Source of the DNA: Didymella arachidicola
Lineage: Eukaryota > Ascomycota > Dothideomycetes > Pleosporales > Didymellaceae
Direction: 5' to 3'
DNA length: 64,000 nt
NCBI GenBank assembly: GCA_016630955.3
Contig: CM049993.1
Span: 1,736,001 to 1,800,000, forward strand
A program made the translations under genes and the position numbers. Positions within the stretch are counted from its first letter, which is position 1, and each line of letters starts with the position of its first letter. Under the pieces are notes generated by a model, which was not told where the DNA came from, searched no databases, and saw nothing but the letters and a program-made list of their open reading frames with translations. This document shows, one piece after another, positions 44,056 through 55,599 of the stretch.

Positions 44056-44278
44056 ACGCGTATCGTTGTGCTGGACAAAAACTCCGTGTTGCCGTCGACG
44101 AGGCAAAAGTTCGAGTGCATCACCATCCAGGGAGACGTGCATGCCCTAGACGCACGGTCCCCCTGGCAAAACTTCGATCGAGTGCCAACGGCAGCCAACC
44201 GCCGCCATTGGCCAGCGAGTCATGCACTCAACTACTGTCACACTACCTACACGCGTGTTGAAGAGCTGATGCACGCGT
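44056..44278. promoter_or_regulatory. Three ACGCGT sites between RPO41 and the HET pseudogene
   Basis: ACGCGT occurs at 44056-44061, 44251-44256 and 44273-44278, the last two inside a repeated ACGCGTGTTGAA. In fungi ACGCGT is the MBF cell-cycle box. The sites lie upstream of the divergent RPO41 gene. Chance occurrence cannot be excluded. Confidence 0.3.
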
Positions 44279-44494
44279 GTTGAAATGATCCATGTGATGA
44301 ACCAGTCCCGTATACATGATCGTTGCTACGTTCAGGACACAAAAGAAAGAATTCATCACGGTCACGTGACCCATCCGCACAACAACGCTAGCGCCGAGGC
44401 GTGACAGCTCAAGCAGTAATAGTCGACTACCAAGTACCTGCAAGCTCATGCACCACCACAATGGCCCATTATCAACTCTTACAGCGCCGCACTT

Positions 44495-46399
44495 TTGCTG
44501 CGAACAGACAAATACACTCGAAACGCCAGTCGATATGACACTCATGGCGATGCAAGCGTGGGTGCTGCCTGGGTTGGGGAGACCAACGTCGCACCCAACC
44601 AACTGTGTCAAACTTGTACCGCTGTAGAAGCTCAAATATCGGGCTTCACAGGATCAGAAGCATGTCTTCAGACAATTCGAGAGTGGTACCAAACCTGTGA
44701 TACTCAGCACGAATTAGGCAAAGCCGAACCCTCCTTGAGACGGCCGACACGGCTGCTGGATCTCGATTTTGACGGCACGTCCGACGTGAGACTCGTAGAA
44801 GGCAACCTAAACGAGAGCACCTACGCCACTCTCAGCTATCCGTGGGGCACAATCGAGCAGACCATGCTCCTTCCCTCACTTCACCAGCAGTTCAAGAGCC
44901 GTATACCTTTCGACACTCTCAGCAATGTTGTCCAAGGCTCCCTCACAGTCTGTTGGGGTCTTTCCATTCGCTATATGTGGATCGATGGACTGTGCATCAT
45001 ACAAGGCGAAGACGGTGATTTCGCTGAAGAAGCCGCTCGCATGGCAGATATCTATGGTGGGTCAGCCATCACCATAACAGCTGCCGCAGCAACCCATACA
45101 ACTCAGCATTTCCTGGTATACCGCGACGCGTTACAGATCATGGACCTTGCCCTGGATGCCGAAATCGATGGCCGTCGGGGCTATATCAGGGACAGGGGAT
45201 TGTGCACTGGAGCTCGGGGGTCCAATCTTCGGCCTGGACACTACCACGCCGACTCACGCGCCTGGACCATGCAAGAGAGATTCTTGTCGCCAAGATCAAT
45301 CTACTTCGGTCCCACCGGCATACACTAAGAGTGCCGGAAGGGCATTGCATGCGAGTTCCACATCGACGTTGATGACCCAAGAATCCACAGCAGGCCAAAT
45401 TGGTACGAAAGTGGCGCAACGAGCTTTAAATTCGGACATACCAAAATGTTCTCGCTTGCCCATCTTCACAAAACTGCGGACAAGGTAATCGCTATGCGAG
45501 AAGTGTGGAATCGCATCCTGCGTTGTTACACCACCATGGAACTGACAAAGTCCACTGACAAGCTTGTTGCTTTGTCGGGCGTGGCATTCATTCTCGCCAA
45601 GGCCACGGGCCTTCGCGCGTCGTTCGGATTGTGGAATGAGTTCTTCATGCAGGACCTATTATGGCGTGTCGACGTGAACACAGCTCACCACGCCACAGTC
45701 CTTGCTCAGGCGCTCTCATGGTCATGGGCTAATCTCGGTCAGTGCGCGATCCACCCAAGTTGTGCAATGCTGCCGAGCGAGAGACGCGGTAATACAGTGT
45801 GCATCCAGTCCTCAACCGCTGTGTTGCTGGCACCGCCTCCAGACTTTGACTTCCAAAGACTCCCATTGCGTGGCGTGCGGACTGGACAGTTGCTCATCCG
45901 AGGCAAGTTGGTGCCATGTGGTCTGCAGATCGACGACCGTGGCAGTCTCCACTGCTACAGCCTCCACCCTCGCACGGAAACAACACCATCCGCCAGAGAC
46001 ACGTTCCCAACTCCAACCGAGGAGGTTCCAAACGCGGATCTGGACTTCTTGGGCGTTTTCCCCAAGGTCAGCAACACATGGCCTAACGACAACCATTTCG
46101 ATCCAGACACCCTGCAATCGGTCCAACAACCTGATTTATTCTGTCTTTTGATTGCGAGCGAGCTGATGTATTGATTCGAGGAACGCGTCTCAGACCAATA
46201 TATTTTCACCAATTATGGGTTGGTACTTACACCTGTTCAAGCTGGCCCGCATCACTACAGGAGGCTTGGTGTGTTTACTGAGGGTTACAATAAGATTAAT
46301 ATGGAGAGAGACGACGATGAGTCGATGTTTCGGATTCGGGCCCAGGCTACTTACTTGTGGAAGAATGCTGGGGAGGATGTAGATGTAGTCATGGTGTGA
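44495..46399 (+). pseudogene. HET-domain (heterokaryon incompatibility-like) gene with two nonsense codons
   Basis: One frame of 635 codons is broken by TAA at 45326-45328 and TGA at 46172-46174. HET-domain landmarks are present: YATLSYPWG (usually SYxWG), IRYMWIDGLCIIQ, EEAARMADIYGGSAITI, and SRAWTMQERFLSPRSIYFG. The TAA stands in GIH-stop-EC, where the family has Trp before Glu-Cys; TGG to TAA needs two G-to-A changes. After the TGA the frame stays open for 74 codons with typical C-terminal features (YRRLGVFT). HET proteins trigger cell death between incompatible strains. Both stops fit RIP-type mutation. An intron-based rescue is not apparent. Confidence 0.8.
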
Positions 46400-48170
46400 T
46401 ACACCAATCACAGAAGGCGACTTGATGATTCGGCTGATCGCTCCTTACCAATTACGATTCATCCTCACCACCACAGCTTGTCACCTTGCACGTCTGCCCA
46501 ATTCTCTTTCTTCTGTCCTCTCTTCTTGATTCACCAACTCCCGTTCCCTAGCACACAAGCCATCTCGTCGCCGCTGCAACCTCCCTTCCCGTCACCGTGA
46601 ACCAGATGCGACTCCCGCTCTACTCGCGCGCTGGGCCCTCTACATGAATACACAAAGTTGAGCCCTGATATATGGCCAGCGCAGATTCGCCCTCGCGTTG
46701 GCGAAATATCAGCTCGCGATCCGTCTGGACAGACAACATGACGTTTCTGCGGAGCTCAAACAGGGCTTACGCAGACGCAGAGTTTGCATCAGCACACGCA
46801 CCTGGAGCGCTCTAAAGCAAATACCAAGGTCCATATCAACAAAGCTCCGCTGGTCGATAACACGAGTCCTACATGCACGAACGCTCTTCGGGTCAAGAGC
46901 TAGGCGATGTGTAGGATTGCGATAGAATCACCGTACAAAGTCTCCCAGCCGTCGGTGAACTTGTTACCTAACAGTATCTCCAAAGTAACTTTTTATCCCG
47001 TCTTGTAAATTAAGCAACTGAAGCAGATGCAAAAGATTACGCTGAGCCTAGGCGCTATCGCGGAATGCATCGTTGGATATGTAGCTGGAATGTGGGGTGT
47101 AGAGTAGCGGCCTGTTGGATGGGAAGACTCTGGATCTTTAGCTGCGAAGACCTCAGCCTCCTGGCCTTGAAAAGCAGATAGAGGAGACTAAGAATCCTCT
47201 TTGCTGCAGGGTATTGGTCTGTAAACTCATCCGGAAACTGCACGTGCATGCCTGCAGTAAGTACCGTAGCATCAAATGTAGCAAAGCTCTCGTGTTGCAG
47301 CGGCCCACTCCGATCAAAGAGGCGGGCCTGGGATTCCAACATCTCCGTTACCTTGGCAAGTAACATGCCTTGCTACGACTGCTTGAAGATGAAGACTTTT
47401 TCGATCGATACAGGGCAAACAGAGCAACTTGTACGTTCGCGAACATGACTTCGAGCGCTGCGGAAAGCTCGTTTAACCGTGGTCTCGGGGTGTACCCGCA
47501 GGGAGATTCGCGAGATTCCCGGGTATGCTTTGTGAAGCTGCTCAACCAAGGCGGCGCGATCCGCCTTTTCTCGACCCCGTGTATAGCAGATATTCATAGA
47601 CTTTGTGAACTTCACAAAGCATAACCTCACGCGGACGCAGGTGCCCCTGCTCGCTTGAGCTGGAAGTCCACGAAGGGGAGAAGGGGATGTTGCTAGAATC
47701 TGGTTTGGTCGCCCTCGGCTTTCCCAGAATCACAACCATGTGGGCATCCCGGAGATCAAGCATTAGCTACATGCTTCGCCCCGGATTGTGGTCTGGTGGA
47801 TCTTGATGCCTGGAATCTAGCGTTGACGCTGACGTCTCCAGGTGAAGACCGACTTCTTGACCGTTACGAATAGCAGTTCCGACATCCTTCAAAATCTCCC
47901 CGGTATTTCTTTCGACTCAAGTGCGAAGAAGTCTGGCCTGAATAGTTGCGAGCGTGACCTTACTTTTCTCAGCCAAAGCAGCGAGATGCAGGCCTGCATC
48001 ACTGAACTCTGCCGCTCTGTCAAAGAGGTTCATGTCCGACGCATGCTTTGGGTCATTGAGACTGTTGGCACTGTTCCATGGTTGAAACATTGAAGCTTTA
48101 CTACTAGCCTTAGCAAACCTTAGCTTGCTATTAACTTGCTACTTTCTAAGAGTAATTTCTAGATACGTTT
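46400..48170. other. Intergenic region, no gene recognised
   Basis: Overlapping short frames on both strands between 47050 and 47770 have no motif that I can name. The last 90 bases before 48170 are TA-rich. Confidence 0.4.
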
Positions 48171-49529
48171 TTATGCAGCGGATCTTTTCTTACCAACAGA
48201 AACTATAGCCTCCTTGCATCTCGTGATCGATGCTTTTTCGATAGCGTCATATAATTCGTACTCGTCACGGACAGCTGAGCCTAGCGCTCTTTCGAATAAC
48301 AGCTTGGCTGGAGCTGCAACTGCTAGGCTAACTTTTCCACCCAGGTTTGACTGGAAGATACCAGCTGCACTGATAGGCAAGAAATCTTCATAAGTGATTG
48401 GTTCAATGCGAATGGCACCACTGCCCACGAGAGTGTCGAAATCGCTGGCGTCTGTAATCCCGACAGGGCCGTCGACCAACGCATATGTGAAAAACGCCAG
48501 CCCCTCTCGACGCAGTGTTTGCAGATCGTCTGGAAAGTCTTTGAAGCAGTCGACCAAGGATGAGCCTGACTGGCGCGACCTCGTGACCAATTCATCGTAA
48601 AGGCGTCGGCCTTTCTCCGTCAAGGCTGCTCCCCGTTGTTCAATCTCCCCGAATCGCGCTTTGTGCTTCCCATGTCCTTCTATTCCATTTGAGAATGCGA
48701 TCGGTTCTTCAAGAGCAAGAAAGCTAGTCTGTCTGAGTAATATTGGACAGTGCCTAGGCGGCGGTCCTTCGATGGTCTCCTTGGGATGCAGACCGCGTCT
48801 CTGCATTTCGGCTTGTGCTGCGTCAATGTCAAGCACTCGAGGAGTTAAATGGTTGATGTGAGGTCCCCTGAAGCAGACCACGTCCGCGATCAAGGGATGT
48901 GCGTCCTTGAGCGCTTGGTATGTTCTCTCGTCCACTGTAGATGTTTTGTGCCAGCGGAACGTTTCCAAGGCTTCTTGGATCAATTCTCTAGCATCGTTTT
49001 TGGAAAAGACAGGGCGAGGCTCGAGCTTATTAATTAACTGGAGACACCGAGGAGTGAAGATTTGTCGTCGTTGCAGGATCTCAGACGCCTGCTTGCGAAG
49101 AGCTGAGTCCTCGATCAAGTCGAGGCGCAATAGCGAAGTGAAGACACGAAATGGATTGCGAGCCAGTGACTGCGCATCGATGGGACGAAAACAGGTAGCA
49201 TGCACTGGAAGACCGGCGACTGCAAGGTCGTAGTAGCCCACAGGATACATGCCCATGATCGAGAACAAGCGCTTCATGGTCGACAATTCGTAGTCAGTAC
49301 CGAGACGGATCGCTCCGTGACGTTCGACTTCCATACGGTGTCTGGAATCGATGCCGAAGCTTGCGCTGCTTTGTCGATTGATGTCAGCTACTAATTGCAC
49401 AAGGGAGCCGTATTGCGGCACTTCCAGGCAGTACATCTCGGAGAGAGCTAAGGTGAATGACGCCCTCAGGTCGTCCGATGAAACTATATCGTCGCCAGAC
49501 ATGTCGGCCGCTGTATCTGATCCAAACAA
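48171..49529 (-). CDS. 2-oxoadipate dioxygenase/decarboxylase (HglS/DUF1338 family)
   Basis: A 452-residue single-exon enzyme of the DUF1338 family. The family converts 2-oxoadipate to D-2-hydroxyglutarate with Fe(II), a step of D-lysine catabolism described for bacterial HglS. The metal ligands of HglS, as I recall them, have counterparts here: H71 (RHGAIRLGT), H227 (GPHINHLTPR) and E295 (FGEIEQRG). R75 matches the substrate-binding Arg. MGMYPVGYYDL and SLARNPFRVFTSLLRLDLI are strong family signatures. No targeting signal is evident. The frame is intact and the length is usual. It sits at the edge of the nested transposon array but shows no RIP damage. Confidence 0.9.
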   Translation of the reverse strand: MFGSDTAADMSGDDIVSSDDLRASFTLALSEMYCLEVPQYGSLVQLVADINRQSSASFGIDSRHRMEVERHGAIRLGTDYELSTMKRLFSIMGMYPVGYYDLAVAGLPVHATCFRPIDAQSLARNPFRVFTSLLRLDLIEDSALRKQASEILQRRQIFTPRCLQLINKLEPRPVFSKNDARELIQEALETFRWHKTSTVDERTYQALKDAHPLIADVVCFRGPHINHLTPRVLDIDAAQAEMQRRGLHPKETIEGPPPRHCPILLRQTSFLALEEPIAFSNGIEGHGKHKARFGEIEQRGAALTEKGRRLYDELVTRSRQSGSSLVDCFKDFPDDLQTLRREGLAFFTYALVDGPVGITDASDFDTLVGSGAIRIEPITYEDFLPISAAGIFQSNLGGKVSLAVAAPAKLLFERALGSAVRDEYELYDAIEKASITRCKEAIVSVGKKRSAA

Positions 49530-50126
49530 AGGATTGAAAGTAGAGCGATGATGATGAACGGACGCATATGATGTAATGGTATTTTTCCTATTGATATAAT
49601 GGCAGTTCCCCGTCTCTCATGCCACCTCGGAGTATCTCGGGTAACACAAGGCTGAGATGCACTTGTGCATTCGTAAGCAGAGTCTCATCCATTCGTCGCG
49701 TGTTTAAATTCGGAATCAATCTCGGGATTGAATTCGGAGTTTGCTCAATTCCATCGAACAATGCATGTTCCAACGAGTGACGGGGTTGGCTAACAAGCAA
49801 GCGGGGTAAAGATAAGTGTCCGCGCATCCGCTAGGAGCTAGAGATAACTGTATTATCATGCGTAAGTAGTGTAGGTGGCTCAGACGTAAGAAGTGTAGAT
49901 AGCCCCTGCGTGAGCAGTGTAGGTGGCTCCGGCGTAAGTAGTGTCGGTGGGTCCGAAATAAGTAGTGCAGGTGGGTCCGAAATAAGTAGTGCAGGTGGGT
50001 CCGAAATAAGTAGTGCAGGTGGGACCGGCATTTCGGGGGTTCTGTTCGGTTGTCTTCGCGGGGCTTAGCCGTTAACCTAGACCTTAAAAGTAAATGTCTA
50101 ACCTAATATAAATTATAAAAAAACTA
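49530..50126. other. Intergenic region with minisatellite
   Basis: It lies between the dioxygenase gene and the start of the transposon array. Apart from the 24-bp minisatellite only motif-less short frames are present. Confidence 0.5.
49861..50030 (-). repeat. 24-bp minisatellite, about seven units, encoding an octapeptide repeat
   Basis: Three identical units (AGTAGTGCAGGTGGGTCCGA plus AATA) and about four diverged ones. The minus-strand frame 49831-50031 reads PPALLISD-type octapeptides and has an ATG at 50029-50031. It is short and lacks other support as a gene. Confidence 0.8.
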
Positions 50127-50128
50127 TA

Positions 50129-51259
50129 ACGTACATCACGGGTTCGTGGAACGCACCCTCTAGTGGAACGCTTTTGCCAAGACTCTCCCCTATTACACTC
50201 TACTTTGGCCTGCATCAGCCCATTCTGGGCCTGTATAGGGCAAAGCAATCTGTAATATCACTCAGAGACTACTTCTACATCATTCTTGCACGTTCGCGCG
50301 TTGTGCCCTGTCTCTCCGCACCTTCCACACCGTCGTTGGGATGGTTCACCTACTTCAGCGCGCACTCTCTTCTTTGGCTTCTTACCATCACCACGTGCCC
50401 TAAACTCCTTTAGGGTAGTCAAGCGCTGTGCCTCTTCAACTGTTAGGCTTCCTTCTGTCTTAATTCGCTTTCTTTTATGTGATTTGCGCTCTGTTACAGC
50501 TGCTAGAGCCTCTTAGAGCCTCTTGAAGCTGAGCGCGTTCTTGTCTAAGCAAAGCTAGCTCGTACGCGACCTGCGTCCCCCCCTTTGCGTAGCTCTCAAG
50601 TGAGCCATACACAGAGGTTGGTGAGCTGCCGTAGTATTTCTTAAACTTATCTCGAATCAGAGTCGATTGCAACTTAAATTCCTTAAGGTTCTTAGGGGTT
50701 TACGACTACCAGGGCTCGTTGTTGGTGGGTAGTTGGGGTGATAGAGTCTGCAGCTTCACATTAAGGGTTGATATGACCCGTTGTAGGTCAAAAGGGACTA
50801 ATCCAGCCCCTCAGAACCCTCCCTAAATATTGCTAGGGGTAATAGTCGCATCGTATGCAGCTTTAAGGCATACTAGGAACGCCTGCTTGTCTATGTGGTT
50901 GATCCGGTTGCGCGAGAGCCTGTTGACCTGATGCCCATACTCCTGCTTCAAAGGGGCAAAACAACCCACGTCAAGTGGCTGCAAGAGGTGCGATAAGTGC
51001 GCAGGCATTGTAAGAGTCGCAATATTGTTCTCTCTGCAGTATTAGGTAAATACTACTGCCTAGTAGCTCTTATAGCCGTCTATAAGTAGTAAACAGTAGG
51101 TCCTATAGGTACGCTTCTTAGTATGCCTATTAAAGTGCTTTAACTAGTTAAGACTAAGCCTATTGTTAGTCTAGCCGTTCTTAGAGACCCTAATTACTTA
51201 GTCTAGAGGTAGGTTTTTATTCTTAGTCTATCTAGTCTAGTAATATTTGCCTTTAAGGA
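50129..51259 (-). mobile_element. RIP-mutated pogo-like relic R7, left piece
   Basis: This is the 3' part of one relic that continues at 53129-53748 and 55600-55720 after two later insertions. The outer terminal repeat starts ACGTACATCACGGGTTCG at 50129, with TA at 50127-50128, and contains GTGGAACGC twice (50146 and 50163). At 51259-51261 the relic is cut inside the codons for an FIILK-like motif by element E6. Confidence 0.88.
50281..51259 (-). pseudogene. Transposase relic R7, C-terminal half
   Basis: The frame reads from the LILKGK-like region through a decayed DGHESH segment, [20 protein letters not shown] (51008 downward) and RNRINHIDKQAF, to a CCHC-knuckle remnant at 50286-50330. Several TAG/TAA codons stand at Gln or Trp positions, and a small duplication near 50500-50520 shifts the frame before the knuckle. 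Decay increases towards 51260. It cannot be functional. Confidence 0.85.
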
Positions 51260-51261
51260 TA

Positions 51262-53126
51262 ACGTACATGTACAGCGAACGGAACGGTCAACGAACGGAA
51301 CACTTTTGCCAAGACCCCATCAACACACCCTTCCTCTACTAATGTCTCAACAACAACTACATTTCAACGCGTTTAAAGAACGTCAGGTACAGCTTGCGCT
51401 TCAAGCTCTTCAACAAGACCCTAAACTCTCCTTGCGACGCGCTGCAGTTATCTACAACGTGCCCTTAACCACACTACATCATCGACGCGCCGGACGACCT
51501 TCACGCGGTGATACTATGGCCAACTTACAGAACTTAACCAGCGCTGAGGAGCAGGTAATTGTTATGCGCATACTTGAGCTGGTTACGCGAGGAGAGTCCC
51601 CCCGGCTTGAAATTGTGGCTGATATGGCCAATTCTCTGCGAAGAGAGCGCGATTTGGCCCCTGTTGGCCCAAGGTGGGCCAGCAGGTTTGTTTCGCGTCA
51701 GGAGGAGCTCAAAACAGTTTTCAATCGCAAGTACGACTACAAGCGAGCCCTCTGCGAGGATCCTGAGGTGATCCAGGGCTGGTTCAGCCTAGTAGCTAAT
51801 ACCAAAGCCAAGTACGGTATCTTAGACGATGACACGTACAACTTCGACGAGACAGGCTTCATGATGGGCCAGATATCCAGCGGAGTAGTTGTCACGGATG
51901 CAGAGAAGCCAGGGCGAGCGAAGCAGGTCTAGCCAGGCAACCGGGAGTGGGTAACAGTCATTGAGGGCATCAATGCCACCGGATGGGCCATTCCGCCATA
52001 TATTATCTTTAAAGCGCGCCAACACCAGTCTAGCTGGTATAAGGACGACAACCTGCCCCAGGATTGGACTAATGCCATCTCTGAGAACGGCTGGACCACC
52101 AACCAGCTTGGTATTGACTGGTTGAAGCACTTTGACAGGCATACAAAGGCGCGCACTGTTGGCAGCCACCGATTGCTGATTATTGACGGTCATGGGAGCC
52201 ACAGCACTGCAGAATTCATGCAATACTGCAAGGATCACAAGATTGTGATCCTATGTATGCCTGCGCACTCGTCGCACCTCCTGCAGCCACTTGACGTGGG
52301 TTGTTTTAGCCCTCTGAAGAAGGCGTACAGTGTTGAGGTCAATGAGCTCATGCGCAGCCGGATTAACCACGTCACAAAGCAGGAGTTCCTGCCATGCTTC
52401 AAAGCAGCTCACAAGAAAGCCGTTACTGTCAGTAATATCCAGGGAGGGTTCCGAGGCGCTGGACTGGTCCCTTTTGACCTAGAACGGGTCATATCGACCC
52501 TTGATGTGAAGCTGCGCACTCCATCACCACCACTCCCCACAAACAACGAGCCCTGGCAGTCGCAAACCCCAAGCAATACCCTAGAACTTCAGTCGCAATC
52601 AACTCTAATTCGAGACAAGTATAAGAGGCAGCAGGGCAGCTCCCCAAATTCTGTGCTGAGCGCGCTTGAGCACTACGCAAAGGGGGCAGCAATTGTTGCG
52701 CACAAGCTGGTTTTAGCACAACAGGAGATAGCTAAGCTTCAAGCAGCTAATGAAGCCGCTACGCGACGTAAATCGCACAAAAGAAAGCGTATTCATGCTG
52801 AGGGAAGCCTTACAGTTAAAGAAGGCCAGCGGTTAACTACTCTGCAGGAGTTTGGGGCGCGTGGTGATGGTAAGAAGGCAAAGAAGCGGGTGCGCGCTGA
52901 AGGAGGTGAACCATCCCAACGACGCTGTGGACGGTGCGGAGAGGGTGGGCACAACGCGCGAACGTGCAAGAATGCTGTAAAAGAGGGCTCTGAGTGATAA
53001 TATAGCTTCTTTTAACCTATGCAGGGCCAAAGTGTGGTATTATGGGCCATAATGGGGGGAGTTTTGGTGGGGTCTTGGCAAAAGTGTTCCGTTCGTTGAC
53101 CGTTCCGTTCGCTGTACATGTACGTT
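51262..53126 (+). mobile_element. Pogo/Fot1-like element E6 nested in relic R7
   Basis: The element is 1865 bp with inverted repeats beginning ACGTACATGTACAGCGAACG and TA duplicated at 51260-51261 and 53127-53128. The word CGAACGGAAC appears twice per terminus (51276 and 51292), a 16-bp period, followed by CACTTTTGCCAAGACC. Removing the element and one TA joins the flanks into CCTTTATTATCCTTAAAGGC on the minus strand, matching the FIILK coding sequence of relatives. Confidence 0.93.
51342..52997 (+). pseudogene. Pogo/Fot1-like transposase of E6, single nonsense codon
   Basis: The ATG at 51342 starts a 552-codon frame with one TAG at 51930-51932, where close relatives have Gln (CAG) in AKQ-Q-PGN, a single C-to-T change. 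Everything else is intact: psq-like helix-turn-helix, [31 protein letters not shown], a basic coiled region and the CGRCGEGGHNARTC knuckle. A translation start after the stop (for example 52122) would lack the DNA-binding region and first catalytic Asp. The loss is thus minimal and recent. Confidence 0.88.
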
Positions 53127-53128
53127 AA

Positions 53129-53748
53129 TAAAGGCTAGGATAGCCTAGCCTATAGCATTTACGCCTAAAATTAATATAGCCTACTCTTTACTGCCTAGCT
53201 AGACCTACTTTGCTTGTCCTAGGTTCTCTACGTCTGCAACTACTACTCTAGGGGTAATCTAACCTATTATAAAGCTAGTCTTATTAAGGTTATATATATC
53301 TTTATCTATAATACTATACTTAGCTTTAATATTAGCTATAAGGTTAAACTAGCCTTATATTAAATTAGAATCTTTATAGAAGGCTCTCTTATAGTTATAC
53401 TTGCAACTAAACTTTACTTTAAGCCTTAGTTAACGCTTAATAAAGTTATTAGGCTAGTTCTACCTAATAGAGGCTATTCCGCGCTCTTATTATAGTATAT
53501 TAGCTATATTAGCCACATCTAATAAGTAAGGGGGTGCTCCTTACTATATAAGGTAAAGAACGTAATTAACAACCGCTTCCTTCTTATGCTTATCTAGATA
53601 CTGTCGGCTAGGTATAGAATTAGCTCTTAAAGGCTGTCCGGCGTATTATTAGCTTAGGGTGCTTTATTATATATTATAGATAGCTGCAGCGCGTTATAAA
53701 GAAAGATTCGCGTTTTATTTAAGAGCTAAAAGCATAAGCTATATCTAA
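53129..53748 (-). mobile_element. Relic R7, middle piece (strongly RIP-mutated)
   Basis: The sequence reads on the minus strand as the continuation of R7: a VNAAGWAIPPF-like stretch next to E6, then the NFDE, KYGI, YDYKRAL and psq-helix regions in order towards 53748. Nearly every CA/TG dinucleotide of the related intact element (55917-57548) appears as TA, so many stops are present. E4 interrupts it at TA 53749-53750. Confidence 0.88.
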
Positions 53749-53750
53749 TA

Positions 53751-55597
53751 ACGTAGTTCACAAGCGAGCAGTCCAACCCAAGCGAACCGTCCAACTTTAC
53801 CAAATGCAGCCCACCCCCAGCTTACACTACAATGCCATTACAACGCAACGCGCAACAATCTTACACTAAAAGTACATTACAGCTTGCTATCTAGGCTACA
53901 ATTAAGGATCGTGACGAGAGTGAAAGACGCGTTATTGCAGCCTTCAACGTTCCAAGAAGCACGCTTCGAGACCGGTGTACTGGAGCCCTCTGTCAACGCG
54001 ATCGCGAGCCTAACTCAAAGAAGCTGACCAAGCTAGAAGAGGAGGCCCTGGTCTAACGTATACTTGACCTTGACCAGCGAGGGATAGGTGCTACAAGGGC
54101 TATGGTGCAAGATATGGCCAACGATCTGCTAGCTGAGCGTGGTGGGAAGCCTGTTGGCAAGCACTGGGTAGACAACTTCAAGACGCGTACGCCAGAGATC
54201 AAGCTTAAGAGGAGCCGTCCATACGATCGTCAGCGAGCCTTGAACGAAGATGTACGCGTTATAACGCCCTGGTTTGAGCTGGTCGCCAACACCAAGGCCA
54301 AGTACGGTATTGCTGATGACGACACGTACAACTTTAACGAGACTAGCTTCATGATGGGGGTTATACAAGGCCAGATAGTCTTTACAGGCTCTAAGAAACG
54401 AAACAACCCAAAGAGGGTACAGCCTAGCAACTGTGGGTGGGTCACCGACATCCAGGGAGTCAGCGCCAAAGGCTGGGCTCTGCCACCCTTTCTCATCTTC
54501 CCTGGCAAGGTCCTGATCACGTCCTGGTTCCACAATCTACCCCGGGACTGGGTCATTGAAGTCAGTCTCAACGGCTGGACGTCGAATGAGCTTAGTCTTG
54601 CCTGGCTGAAGCACTTTAATACCCATACTAAGGCGCGTAGTGTAGGTGCCCACCGGCTGCTGATTGTGGACGGCCATGAGAGCCACAACTCACATGAGTT
54701 CCACAAATACTGTGAGGAAGAGAAGATTATTGTCCTCTGTATGCCTCCTCACTCATCCCATCTGCTGCAGCCGCTTGACGTGGGTTGTTTTTCACCTTTG
54801 AAGCGGGCATACAGCAATGAGATTAGTAGCTTGGCACGGTATGGCACCAAGCAGATCAAGAAGGAGGCCTTCCTACCAGCCTTTAAAGCAGCTTTTGAGA
54901 AGGCAATGACAAAGGACAATATCTGCGCAGGCTTCAGAGGCGCTGGACTAGTCCCTCACAACCCAGAGGCGGTGATATCAAAGCTTGATGTGGCCCTTCG
55001 CACGCCAACTCCACCAAAGCCAGAGGACACCCGATGGGAATCAAAAACACCAAGCAACCTCCGTGAGGTAGAGGCTCAGTCAACGCTAGTTCGCGAGCGT
55101 GTACGACTGCACAGAGATTCTCCAGTTTCTCCACTGCTTAGAGCTATTAATCAGCTTAATAAGGGTGTTGCAAAGATAGGTCATAAAACAGTGTTAATGC
55201 GACAGGAAATGGCAGGGCTTCGCAAGGCAGTAGAGATAGCAACAGAGGTGAAGGGTCGTAAGAGGAAGTATATTCGGACAGCTGAGACGCTCACAGTAGG
55301 GGAGATAGCTGACTTGATAGCTGAAAAGGATGGTGGTGGGCAGGAAGATGGTGGGGAGCCTGCAAAGAAGGTGCGTGGGCAGAGGCGCTGTGGACGTTGT
55401 GGCGAGACTGGCCACAACACTCGCACCTGTGCAGTAGAAATTGCAGATGCATCTGATAGCGACGCGTCTGAATAGTATTTCTGTGTTCTACAAATTGTAG
55501 TAAATTGTGGTGGTGTTGCAGGAAGTGCTTTGCAATAGACAGACCTTAGAAAAGTGGACGGTTCGCTTGGGTTGGACGGCTCGCTTGTGAACTACGT
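53751..55597 (+). mobile_element. Pogo/Fot1-like element E4 nested in relic R7
   Basis: The element is 1847 bp. Inverted ends begin ACGTAGTTCACAAGCGAGCA, with CAAGCGA twice at an 18-bp period (53761 and 53779), and TA lies at 53749-53750 and 55598-55599. The flanks join to restore the R7 N-terminal region (TATCTAATA then CTTGTTTAACGCG), as expected for an insertion into the relic. Confidence 0.92.
53832..55475 (+). pseudogene. Transposase of E4, two nonsense codons and a lost catalytic Asp
   Basis: The ATG at 53832 begins a 548-codon frame with TAG at 53892-53894 (LAI-stop-A, Gln expected) and TAA at 54054-54056. From 54057 to the end it is open. The first catalytic Asp is replaced: YNFNETSF instead of YNFDExGF, a GAC-to-AAC change, and the Gly after it is Ser. 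DGHESH and [10 protein letters not shown] are intact and the knuckle CGRCGETGHNTRTC is present. All changes are C-to-T or G-to-A in type or compatible with it. A shortened protein from the internal ATG 54102 would still lack catalysis. Confidence 0.88.
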
Positions 55598-55599
55598 TA

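Noticed and set aside
47055..47766. Overlapping short frames on both strands, one faintly like a glutathione-transferase C-terminal segment
   Set aside because: The resemblance is too weak, the frames are interrupted, and no N-terminal domain is present.
49831..50031. Octapeptide-repeat mini-protein
   Set aside because: The 66-codon frame exists only because the minisatellite unit is 24 bp; no promoter, splice or family support.
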